64,000 nt of DNA from positions 62,001 through 126,000 of the forward strand of contig CANRLF010000001.1 of NCBI GenBank assembly GCA_947631395.1, written 5' to 3'. How positions within the stretch are numbered: position 1 is the stretch's first letter; each line of letters begins with the position of its first letter. The notes below the pieces were generated by a model. It was not told where the DNA came from. It saw nothing but the letters and a program-made list of their open reading frames with translations, and made no database searches. Shown piece by piece: positions 6,861 to 14,231 of the stretch. A program made the position numbers and the translations under genes. Origin of the DNA: an uncultured Oscillospiraceae bacterium (GTDB lineage Bacteria; Bacillota; Clostridia; Oscillospirales; Oscillospiraceae).

Positions 6861-8804
6861 ATGGATGAGATCGACCGCTGGGCGGGTGACGCCTTCGGGG
6901 CTCTTTCGACGCCGACGCTGATCGTCAGGCGGGAGGGCGGAAAATGGCATACGGTATACGAAAACGCCGCGGCGCTGGCGCTCATATCCGGCCGGGAGCC
7001 GGAGCTCATGGGGAGCGTAAGGGACTACCTTGACAGGGCAGGCGGCGAGGAGACGATATTGCACAGGAGGCTCTGGGGACGGAGCCTGGCCCTGATCGCC
7101 AACGCCTATCCCAACGGGGACAGGGCGGTGATGATACGTGACGTGACGGAGGCGCTGGAGCAGCAGAGCCGCAGGGTGGAGGCGTCGAAGGCGGCGCTCC
7201 AGAGCGCCCTGGAGGCGGCCAACGCCGCCAACAAGGCAAAGTCGGACTTTTTATCAAGCATGTCCCACGACATAAGGACGCCCATGAACGCCATCGTCGG
7301 GATGACGACCATCGCCCAGGCGCACATCGACGACCGGGACAGGATCGTGGACTGCCTTGAGAAGATCGAGCTGAGCTCCAGGCATCTGCTGGCACTTATC
7401 AACGACATACTTGACATGTCGCGTATCGAGAGCGGCAAAATGTCGCTGAGTCCGGAGGACTTTACCATGGCGGACTTCGTGCACTCCCTGATGGCGGTGT
7501 TCCGGCCCCAGGCGGAGAAGAAGCGCCAGAGGGTGGAGATGGACTTTTCGGGCCTTCGCCACGAGCAGGTCAGGGGAGATCAGCTGAGGATCCAGCAGGT
7601 GCTCATAAATATCCTCTCAAACTGCGTGAAGTTCACGCCGGAGGAGGGGACGATAACCTTCAGGATCAGGGAAAACGGCAAAGCGGGAAGCTCGGGGCAC
7701 AGCTATACATATTACGAGTTTGAGATAACGGACACGGGCATCGGCATGAGCCCGGAGTTCCTCGAAAAGATATTCCAGCCCTTTGAGAGGGCGGAGAGCG
7801 TGAGCCGGATCGAGGGCACGGGCCTGGGGATGACCATAACATATAACCTGGTCAAGATGATGAACGGCGAGATAGCCGTTGAGAGCGAGGAGGGCAGGGG
7901 CTCAAGGTTCACGGTCACACTGCCGCTGGAGCAGCGGGACAGCGGTAAGGGGAGGTATACGGAATTGGGCGGATACCGGATCCTGGCCGCGGACGTGGAC
8001 GAGGCCTCCAGGACGAACCTCAGGGAGATACTGGCGGATCTTGGCATGGAGTGCGACCTTGTGGACAGCGCCTCGGAGGCCACGGAGCTGGCGGAGAAGG
8101 CGAGGGCCGCGGGGGAGGACTATTTCGCCATACTGCTGGGCTGGAGGCTTCCGGTGGTCGACGGCGTCCAGGCCTGCAGGGAGCTCAGGGGGATACTGGG
8201 CGCGGACGTGCCGATAATGATCATGTCCGCCTATGAGTGGACGCTGACGGCGGATGAGATGCGCAAGTACGGCATCACGGCCTTTGTGCCGAAGCCGCTG
8301 TTCCGCTCAAGGCTCGGGGAGCTCCTTTACGCGTGTACGCCGGAGGGCAAGTCGGAGACCGAGAGCCGGAATGACGGCGGGACGGCCTTCGCAGGGATGA
8401 AGGTACTGCTGGTGGAGGACAACGAGCTCAACCGGGAGATCGGCACGGAGCTTCTGGAGATGCTGGGAGCGTCGGTGACGTGCGCAGAGAACGGCAAGGA
8501 CGCCGTGGATAAATTCAGCGCCGGCGGCGAGGGGGCCTTCGACATCATATTCATGGACATACAGATGCCGGTGATGAACGGCTTTGAGGCCACCAGGGCC
8601 ATAAGGGCCGTTCCCAGACAGGACAGCGGCAGTATACCTATCGTGGCCATGAGCGCCAACGCCTTCGTCGAGGACATCGCCGCGTGTAAGCGGGCGGGCA
8701 TGGACGACCATGTGCCGAAGCCCGTGAGCCTGGAGAGCCTGACGGCGGTGATGAATAAGTACAAAAAGCCTGAGAGTGCCGCCTTTGGCGGTACCGGTGC
8801 CTGA
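6861..8804 (+). CDS. Soluble hybrid histidine kinase with two receiver domains, first receiver lacking its aspartate
   Basis: A 647-residue cytosolic hybrid kinase; no membrane segment is seen. Residues 1-95 form a small PAS-like or unknown input region, followed by a short coiled coil (EQQSRRVEASKAALQSALEA). The histidine box FLSSMSHDIRTPMNA gives H136; the ATP domain has NILSNCVKFT, DTGIGMS and GTGLGMTITYNLV. Receiver 1 (about 376-490) reads AILLGWRLPVVDG, with G427 where the aspartate should be. Receiver 2 (about 513-635) is intact, IIFMDIQMPVMNG with D566 and KPVS. GTG 6843 is an alternative start, but ATG 6861 follows GGAGGGAAG. It lies 14 bases before the HD-GYP-like gene, its likely partner. 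Confidence 0.9.
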   Translation: MDEIDRWAGDAFGALSTPTLIVRREGGKWHTVYENAAALALISGREPELMGSVRDYLDRAGGEETILHRRLWGRSLALIANAYPNGDRAVMIRDVTEALEQQSRRVEASKAALQSALEAANAANKAKSDFLSSMSHDIRTPMNAIVGMTTIAQAHIDDRDRIVDCLEKIELSSRHLLALINDILDMSRIESGKMSLSPEDFTMADFVHSLMAVFRPQAEKKRQRVEMDFSGLRHEQVRGDQLRIQQVLINILSNCVKFTPEEGTITFRIRENGKAGSSGHSYTYYEFEITDTGIGMSPEFLEKIFQPFERAESVSRIEGTGLGMTITYNLVKMMNGEIAVESEEGRGSRFTVTLPLEQRDSGKGRYTELGGYRILAADVDEASRTNLREILADLGMECDLVDSASEATELAEKARAAGEDYFAILLGWRLPVVDGVQACRELRGILGADVPIMIMSAYEWTLTADEMRKYGITAFVPKPLFRSRLGELLYACTPEGKSETESRNDGGTAFAGMKVLLVEDNELNREIGTELLEMLGASVTCAENGKDAVDKFSAGGEGAFDIIFMDIQMPVMNGFEATRAIRAVPRQDSGSIPIVAMSANAFVEDIAACKRAGMDDHVPKPVSLESLTAVMNKYKKPESAAFGGTGA

Positions 8805-8818
8805 GAGGGGGGCTCCCG

Positions 8819-10681
8819 ATGAGACCTTATCAGGAGGAGTATCTAAAGCTCCTGAAGTCGGTGTCGGAGAGCGTCGGCCCCGACGCCGGGAGCATGGACC
8901 CGGAGAAATTCATAGCCGCGGCGAGGGACACCGTCGCGGAGAACAGGCGCGCGGTGGAGCGGGGCACGAGGCTTTTGCGCGAGGAGCTGTTTCCGCTTCT
9001 GGATGACATACTGTCGGCCACGGACGAGGAGCTTTCCGACCTTATGGAGTTTTCCGGGAAGCTGATGAACATCAGGGCACAGAGCGACGTATGGCTCCAT
9101 TACAGGATCAATCTGGCGCTGATGGACTACGCAAGGCACAAAAACGACAGGGACATGCTTATCCGTGAGCTGTACCTTGTGGCGATGAGCCTGTATAATA
9201 TGGAGAACATGCTGAGCCCCAACAACATAAGGCTCTATTCCGCCAGGATGCGCATGTACTTCACCGAGGCGGCGTCATATTTTGAGACGGAGTACGACAG
9301 CATAACCGATCCGGAGACAAAGGGCTACATCCACAGGAGCATGGGCAATATCGCCCTGAGCTACGAGGGGACGGACCCGGTGCGGGCCAAGCTGAAGCTT
9401 GAGGCCGTGACAAGGAGCATACGTATACTGTCCGACCCCGACATCCGGGCGAAAACGCCGGGGCTGCCGTGGGACCAGTATCTGTATAAGAGCCATCAGG
9501 AGCGCACTACGCTCCTGGCGTTCCTGCGCAACGGCCAGGCCGGGCCGGACACCTACGCGAAGGTGCTGGAGTCGGCGCAGATAGTGGAGGAACGACAGCT
9601 GAAGGCCGCCAGGGAGCGGGGAGAGCCGCTTCAGCCCCGGTGGCAGTACGCGTATCTCGCGGCTATGTACCACTCCGGTTCCATATCCATCCACGAGCTG
9701 TTGGACGGGATATATGCCCTGTCCAGATCGCGGCCGGAAAGCGACATGAGCGACCAGGGGATGTTCGCCTTCGTCAGCGTGCCGGCTGTTTACATGGAAT
9801 ATTCCAAATTCATGCCTGGCGGGAAGCTGCCTGAGGGCGGGGAGCTCAGGATACGGCGCATGACGGACAGGATGCTGTCCTGGCTCATAAGGGCCCCGGC
9901 GGGGGAGGACAACGAGTATTTAATGTTTTGCGTAAGGCAGGTCCTATACGCGTACAGGGAGGTTGAGGGCGGTATACCGTTTTCGGAGCTCCTGCTGGAC
10001 GTTTTCGCCGCGAGGCACCCGGTGAGCTACGTGCGGATGTGGATTGCCAGCCGTGTGTCTGGACGCCTGACGGCATGGGTGGCGGAGCGGCGCCCAAATG
10101 AGCTGGTGGGGGTCTGCGGGACAGCCGACAGCGAGGAGGTCAAAGCCCGGAAGGATGAGCTCGTGGAGTTCGCCACCAAGGCAGGGCAGTTTTACGACGC
10201 GGGTATGGTCCATTTCTTCCACCTGGAGAACTCGGCCTGCAGGGGACTGTTCGAGGAGGAGGAGGACCTGATGAGGCTCCACGCCTATTTCGGATACAGG
10301 CTCCTGAACGCCCACCGATCCACCGCCGCCTACGCTGAGGTGGCCAGGGGCCACCACAGGTTCTATAACGACAGGGGAGGCTACCCGGTGGACTTTGACC
10401 TGAGCTCCACAAGGCTCAGGCCGATGATAGGCATAGTGACGGCCGCGGACGAGCTGGCCTCATCAGTGGAGGAAACGGCCAGCCGATATAGGCCGGTCAG
10501 GACGTTTGACAAGGTGACGGAGGAGCTTATCTCAGGTGCGGGGAACAAATACGCGCCCTTCATCCGGGAGCTCCTGAACGACGCGGACAGCCGCGAGGAG
10601 CTGCGCCTTGCCATAGATGACCTGCGGCGCGAGGCGTTTTTGGATATGTACCGACGGCGCGAGGAAATGGCGAAATTTTAA
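8819..10681 (+). CDS. Large alpha-helical protein with degenerate C-terminal HD-GYP domain
   Basis: A 620-residue soluble protein. The first 430 residues are helical and tetratricopeptide-like with no motif that I recognise. From about residue 440 the HD-GYP phosphodiesterase pattern can be traced: FYDAGM at 458-463 aligns with the LHDIGK motif but has Y459 for the metal-binding histidine (D460 stays) and lacks the lysine; then LFEEEEDLMRLHAYFGYRLL, GHHRFYNDRGGYP at 511-523 and an AADELAS segment. So it is related to cyclic-di-GMP phosphodiesterases but probably cannot cleave, and may be a sensor or binding protein. It directly follows the hybrid kinase gene and precedes a terminator, so the pair forms a signalling module. 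The N-terminal role is unknown. Confidence 0.72.
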   Translation: MRPYQEEYLKLLKSVSESVGPDAGSMDPEKFIAAARDTVAENRRAVERGTRLLREELFPLLDDILSATDEELSDLMEFSGKLMNIRAQSDVWLHYRINLALMDYARHKNDRDMLIRELYLVAMSLYNMENMLSPNNIRLYSARMRMYFTEAASYFETEYDSITDPETKGYIHRSMGNIALSYEGTDPVRAKLKLEAVTRSIRILSDPDIRAKTPGLPWDQYLYKSHQERTTLLAFLRNGQAGPDTYAKVLESAQIVEERQLKAARERGEPLQPRWQYAYLAAMYHSGSISIHELLDGIYALSRSRPESDMSDQGMFAFVSVPAVYMEYSKFMPGGKLPEGGELRIRRMTDRMLSWLIRAPAGEDNEYLMFCVRQVLYAYREVEGGIPFSELLLDVFAARHPVSYVRMWIASRVSGRLTAWVAERRPNELVGVCGTADSEEVKARKDELVEFATKAGQFYDAGMVHFFHLENSACRGLFEEEEDLMRLHAYFGYRLLNAHRSTAAYAEVARGHHRFYNDRGGYPVDFDLSSTRLRPMIGIVTAADELASSVEETASRYRPVRTFDKVTEELISGAGNKYAPFIRELLNDADSREELRLAIDDLRREAFLDMYRRREEMAKF

Positions 10682-10717
10682 AAAAAGTGAGCTCCCGGAT
10701 GGGAGCTCGCTTTTTTT
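10681..10717. terminator. Two-way terminator between the HD-GYP-like gene and the lipoprotein gene
   Basis: Stem GAGCTCCC (10689-10696) and GGGAGCTC (10701-10708), with an A-run on the left and a T-run on the right, so it can serve both convergent genes. Confidence 0.88.
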
Positions 10718-11123
10718 ACCGCATACCGCCATTGGTCGTGCCGTTGGTCGTGCCGGTAGAACCGGTGGTGCCATTGGTACCGTTGGTGCCGTTGGTGCTG
10801 CCGGTGCCGCCTACGTTGCCGTTGGTGTTGCCGCTGACGTTGCCGTTGCCGGAGCCGTTATAGGTGCCGTTGGTACCGTTGGTGTTGCCGGTATTGTTGC
10901 CGTTATTGGCGCCGTTATTGTTGTTATTTCTGTCGTTATTGCCGGTGAGGTCGTCGCCGATGTCGTCCACCGTGTCGCGGATGTCCTCGCCGACGTCGTC
11001 AAGTCCGTCGCCGATCACACCGTCTTTTGTGTTGTCGCTCCTGTCGGCGTCGGAGCCGTTACCGCAGCCGGCCAGGGACAGGGCCATGGCGAATGCCAAC
11101 GCAATATATACTGCTTTTTTCAT
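10716..11123 (-). CDS. Asn/Gly/Thr-rich low-complexity lipoprotein
   Basis: A 135-residue secreted lipoprotein. It starts with MKKAVYIALAFAMALSLAGC, a signal peptide with lipobox LAGC and lipidated C20. Residues 30-60 contain an acidic segment (DGLDDVGEDIRDTVDDIGDDL). From about 61 to the end the sequence is almost only N, G, T and S, in loose NGTNG repeats. No catalytic domain is present. Such tails are usually flexible, so it may be a surface spacer or wall-associated protein. The start codon follows AAGGAGGAAAT. The gene stands alone. Function is not known; the repeats make it prone to length change. Confidence 0.8.
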   Translation of the reverse strand: MKKAVYIALAFAMALSLAGCGNGSDADRSDNTKDGVIGDGLDDVGEDIRDTVDDIGDDLTGNNDRNNNNNGANNGNNTGNTNGTNGTYNGSGNGNVSGNTNGNVGGTGSTNGTNGTNGTTGSTGTTNGTTNGGMR

Positions 11124-11316
11124 ATTTCCTCCTTGAATTTCAGGTCAAAGACCGTAAAATCTTACGCGGAACTATTATTTGCGGGGAGTATTATTTTGAT
11201 ACGTGAAAAAACGGTTGGCATCGGAGGAAAAATTAGACCGTTAAATGATTGTGACCGTATTCTGCCTGCAATTGTATTACAATGCAACACAATTAATAAA
11301 AAATGTGTTTAGATAG

Positions 11317-11345
11317 TTGACAAATGCGAGCCCGCGTGTTATACT
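11317..11345 (+). promoter_or_regulatory. Promoter of the toxin-antitoxin operon
   Basis: TTGACA at 11317-11322 and TATACT at 11340-11345, spaced by 17 bases. The leader that follows is about 150 bases long and contains a 9-codon frame. The rest of the 11124-11503 gap is A+T-richer than the neighbours and holds nothing else I recognise. Confidence 0.75.
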
Positions 11346-11427
11346 TACGGTGTAAAAATCAATAGGAGGTATGTGACCTTTTAAAATCCTCAGGAAGGGT
11401 TGGTGAATGAAAAAGGAGAGAAAATAT

Positions 11428-11457
11428 ATGTCGGCTCATCATTTTTACAATCAATAG
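11428..11457 (+). CDS. Possible 9-residue leader peptide before the antitoxin gene
   Basis: An ATG at 11428 preceded by AAAAAGGAGAG opens a frame encoding MSAHHFYNQ and a TAG stop. It lies in the transcribed leader, 46 bases before the antitoxin start. A good ribosome site in front of so short a frame suggests a leader peptide, but chance is possible. Confidence 0.35.
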   Translation: MSAHHFYNQ

Positions 11458-11503
11458 AGAAAATACAAAAGAGAGCATATAGTTTCTTGGAAAGGAGAGC
11501 CTT

Positions 11504-11803
11504 ATGGCTACCATTTCAGCCAGAGTGGACGATGACCTGAAGGCGAGAGCGGAAGAGATCGCCGAGTCGATAGGAGTTCCACTCAGCTCGGTCGTAAATA
11601 TTTTTTTACGGCGATTTGTACTTGAAAATGGGTTCCCATTTGACGTAAAAGCTCCTGAAGCCGCTGTAAGGGCATATGAGCCCGCGGCGCTGGAGGCCGC
11701 TTTCAAACGCGCTGTGGCAAACAAAAACGGACCGATCGATCCGGATAACTTCACGTATTTTGACCCAGAAACGCAAAAGCCGGTAACTGTTTCAATCAGA
11801 TAA
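11504..11803 (+). CDS. RelB/DinJ-family antitoxin
   Basis: A 99-residue ribbon-helix-helix protein. The N-terminus MATISARVDDDLKARAEEIAESIGVPLSSVVNIFLRRFV is the DNA-binding dimer fold of the RelB/DinJ group: a short beta strand (TISARV) followed by two helices. The C-terminal half (residues 48-99) would be the part that wraps the toxin. The start codon follows GGAAAGGAGAG. The gene is 26 bases upstream of a zeta-type kinase toxin, rather than a RelE/YafQ nuclease, and shares its promoter. It is expected to repress the operon by binding near the -10 region. The family call is secure; the toxin pairing is inferred from position. Confidence 0.88.
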   Translation: MATISARVDDDLKARAEEIAESIGVPLSSVVNIFLRRFVLENGFPFDVKAPEAAVRAYEPAALEAAFKRAVANKNGPIDPDNFTYFDPETQKPVTVSIR

Positions 11804-11829
11804 ACTTTGAAAGAAAGGGAGCGCGCGCC

Positions 11830-12423
11830 ATGCCGATCATTCTGATGTATTCCGGACCGAACGGTTCAGGGAAAAGCACGGTTAAAGGTGAGATCCCTAC
11901 TGTCGGAACGTATGTGAACGCTGACATCATACAGAGATATTTGAACTGTACGCCCCTTGAGGCCGCCCAAAACGCAGAGAAAGTGAGAGAATACTGTCTC
12001 GCGAACAGGCTGGACTTCACAATGGAAACAGTTCTGTCAACACCGCGTAACATTAATTTGCTCATAAGGGCAAAGGAAGCGGGCTATTATATAGTCTGTA
12101 TATTCGTGTTGACAAATGATCCGGACATCAACGTAAGGCGTATTGCCGCGCGGGTTATGCGGGGCGGACATGACGTCCCGGAGAACAAGGTCAGGAGCCG
12201 CTATGAGCGATCGTTAAACAATCTGATACTCCTCCCGGAGCTCTGTGACGAGCTGTATGTGTTTGACAACTCCTCGTCAAGAGAAGCCGGCGAGCCGACA
12301 ATGATCGTCCAGGCCTTTCACGGCGATGTGGAGCTTCGTCCGTCGCCGAATTGGGACAGGGAGGCACTGGAGGCGCTTATGGACGGCAGTTTCGTACGGA
12401 AGTATATCAGGCAAAGCGAATGA
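11830..12423 (+). CDS. Zeta/COG4185-type P-loop kinase toxin
   Basis: A 197-residue P-loop protein of the zeta-toxin-like group (predicted ABC-type ATPase or kinase, COG4185). The Walker A motif GPNGSGKST covers residues 9-17. Then come YVNADIIQR, FTMETVLST and RVMRGGHDVPENKVRSRYERSLNNL, which match the group's conserved blocks; the arginines in the last block would contact phosphate. Zeta toxins phosphorylate UDP-N-acetylglucosamine and block wall synthesis, but the substrate of this subgroup is not known to me. The start follows AAAGGGAGCGCGCGCC. It is the second gene after the RelB-like antitoxin. Lower G+C than its neighbours suggests a mobile origin. Confidence 0.85.
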   Translation: MPIILMYSGPNGSGKSTVKGEIPTVGTYVNADIIQRYLNCTPLEAAQNAEKVREYCLANRLDFTMETVLSTPRNINLLIRAKEAGYYIVCIFVLTNDPDINVRRIAARVMRGGHDVPENKVRSRYERSLNNLILLPELCDELYVFDNSSSREAGEPTMIVQAFHGDVELRPSPNWDREALEALMDGSFVRKYIRQSE

Positions 12424-12647
12424 GCGACTGACCCGCTTGCTGACGCTGATATATGGCCAAATAAATTTGAGAGAAGGTGAGAACTTTTGATATATCGGGC
12501 GAAAGCCTGTTATTTTGCACAAAATATGAAAGTGGGGCGTTGGGGAAAATTCATAATCATATGAAAATGGCGTTGGATACTTGCAAATATGCAGGATGGA
12601 GCATATAATGACTGTAAAATCTAAATGAAACAAGGGGTAATCCTGCT

Positions 12648-13847
12648 ATGAAAAGTCTCTCCGGTGTCGCCTCCGCTATCAAGCCGTCCGCAACTCTCGC
12701 CATAAACGCCCTCAGCCAGGAGCTGAAGGCCCAGGGCGTGGACGTGGTGAGCTTTGGCGCGGGCGAGACTGATTTTTACACGCCAGACCACATAAAGAAG
12801 GCCGGTATAGAGGCCATTGAGACCAACAAGTCCTACTACACCGCGTCCTCCGGCATAGCGCCGCTCAAAAAGGCCATCTGCGACTATCTGAAGGCCAACT
12901 TCGGGCTGGAGTACGAGAACAAGAACATCTGCGTGTCCTCCGGGGCGAAGCACGTTTTGTACATAGCCATGCGCGTGATGCTTAACCCCGGCGACGAGGT
13001 GATACTTCCCGCGCCCTACTGGGTGACATACGAGGAGGCCATACGCATGTGCGGGGCGGTGCCGGTGATACTGAGGACCGACGAGTCCACCAGGTTCAAG
13101 ATAAGCCCGGAGCAGCTTAGCGCCGCCATAACCGACAAGACAAAGTGCCTTATACTCACGAACCCCTCAAACCCCACGGGTATGCTGTATTCCGAGGAGG
13201 AGCTGAGGGCCCTCTCGAAGGTCATCATCGACAACGACATCTATCTCATCGACGACGAGATATACGCGACGCTGGTCTATGAGGGCAAGTTCGTATCAGC
13301 CGCCGCCATCGACCCGGAGCTTGCCGAGAGGACGGTCATAGTCAACGGCGTTTCCAAGACCTACGCCATGACGGGCTGGAGGATCGGCTTTGCCGCGGGG
13401 CCCCAGCCCATCATAAAGCTCATGGACACGTACCTCAGCCACTCCACGGGCAACGCCAGCAACATCGCCCAGTACGCCTCAGTGGCGGCCTACGCCGGGG
13501 ATCAGAGCTGTGTGGAGAACATGAGGAGGGAATTTGCCAAGAGGCGTCAGTACTTTGTGGACCGCGTAAACGCCATGGACAAGGTGAGTTGCCTTCCCCC
13601 CGACGGGGCGTTCTACATCTTTATGAACGTGAGTAAGACCTTCGGCACCACGCTGTGCGGGGAGAAGATAGAGAACGCCGACGACTTCGCCCAGGCCCTG
13701 TTGAAGCACGGCCTGGTGGCTACCGTGCCGGGCGCGGCCTTCGGCTCCCAGAGCCACATCCGCTGGAGCTACGCCACAAGCATAGAGAACATCAAGAAGG
13801 GCCTTGACAGGCTCGAGAAGTTCCTGAATAACGAGCCTACCGCGTGA
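12648..13847 (+). CDS. aspC: Class I/II PLP aminotransferase, aspartate aminotransferase type
   Basis: A 399-residue fold-type I aminotransferase, usual length for the Iγ aspartate aminotransferase group of Gram-positives. It would transfer the amino group between aspartate and 2-oxoglutarate in the cytosol; other amino acids are possible. Visible features are the glycine-rich FGAGETDF near residue 37, TNPSNPTG (171-178) with the asparagine that holds the cofactor, DDEIYATLVYEG (202-213), the PLP lysine K237 in NGVSKTYAMTGWRIGF, and an arginine in the C-terminal HIRWSYA that would bind the substrate carboxylate. The gene is single, with a strong terminator after it. The 224-base gap before it carries no element I recognise. 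Confidence 0.92.
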   Translation: MKSLSGVASAIKPSATLAINALSQELKAQGVDVVSFGAGETDFYTPDHIKKAGIEAIETNKSYYTASSGIAPLKKAICDYLKANFGLEYENKNICVSSGAKHVLYIAMRVMLNPGDEVILPAPYWVTYEEAIRMCGAVPVILRTDESTRFKISPEQLSAAITDKTKCLILTNPSNPTGMLYSEEELRALSKVIIDNDIYLIDDEIYATLVYEGKFVSAAAIDPELAERTVIVNGVSKTYAMTGWRIGFAAGPQPIIKLMDTYLSHSTGNASNIAQYASVAAYAGDQSCVENMRREFAKRRQYFVDRVNAMDKVSCLPPDGAFYIFMNVSKTFGTTLCGEKIENADDFAQALLKHGLVATVPGAAFGSQSHIRWSYATSIENIKKGLDRLEKFLNNEPTA

Positions 13848-13858
13848 ATCGCGTGAGA

Positions 13859-13895
13859 AGATCCCTCCCGGATTTTTTTCGGGAGGGATTTTTTA
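13859..13895 (+). terminator. Terminator of the aminotransferase gene
   Basis: Stem ATCCCTCCCG (13861-13870) and CGGGAGGGAT (13880-13889), followed by a T-run. Confidence 0.9.
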
Positions 13896-13947
13896 TTTAC
13901 TTTTTTGATGGTATTTTGTTACATATGGGAGTTATAATTGAAAAACA

Positions 13948-14007
13948 GGGGGGGGTATTTGCCGGTTGGGAGAGGAAACGGAAGGGGGGTGGATTTGGGG
14001 CGGGGGG
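13948..14007 (+). other. G-run cluster, possible G-quadruplex
   Basis: Runs of 8, 3, 6, 4 and 6 guanines (starting at 13948, 13968, 13984, 13997 and 14002) all lie on the plus strand just before the fba promoter. No coding frame with family features crosses them. Confidence 0.45.
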
Positions 14008-14049
14008 ACGTTTTTTTGACGACGCCACAAAAAATAACGATTTTTATAC

Positions 14050-14077
14050 TTGAATTGAGTGAATGATATGTTATAAT
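14050..14077 (+). promoter_or_regulatory. Promoter of the aldolase gene
   Basis: TTGAAT at 14050-14055 and TATAAT at 14072-14077, with a 16-base spacer. The -10 runs into the palindrome that begins at 14075. Confidence 0.6.
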
Positions 14078-14188
14078 ATCCGCAGTGGCGGATATTACAT
14101 TCATTTTAGCCGTTTTTCTCCCCGGCTTACGCCGGGAACCGAAAAACATGGCTAATATACCATCCACGCTTTGCGTGTATGGTATATT
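14075..14188. repeat. Foldback element in the leader of the aldolase gene
   Basis: The left end (14075-14096) is a palindrome with the same 9-base arms as the element at 6424-6673 (AATATCCGC and GCGGATATT) but loop AGTG. The right end (14154-14188) is a longer hairpin with 16-base arms and one mismatch, beginning AATATACCAT and ending ATGGTATATT. Between them CCCGGC-TTAC-GCCGGG folds inside TTTTTC/GAAAAA and TTAGCC/GGCTAA arms. The whole would lie in the fba 5' untranslated RNA. Confidence 0.6.
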
Positions 14189-14231
14189 GATTGTAACGTA
14201 ATCCCAAATTTTCTACATAGGAGTGGTATAT

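Noticed and set aside
14075..14188. Known riboswitch upstream of fba
   Set aside because: The structure does not match a class that I recognise, and its palindromic arms recur at 6424-6673 in a region without the same gene, which favours a repeat element.
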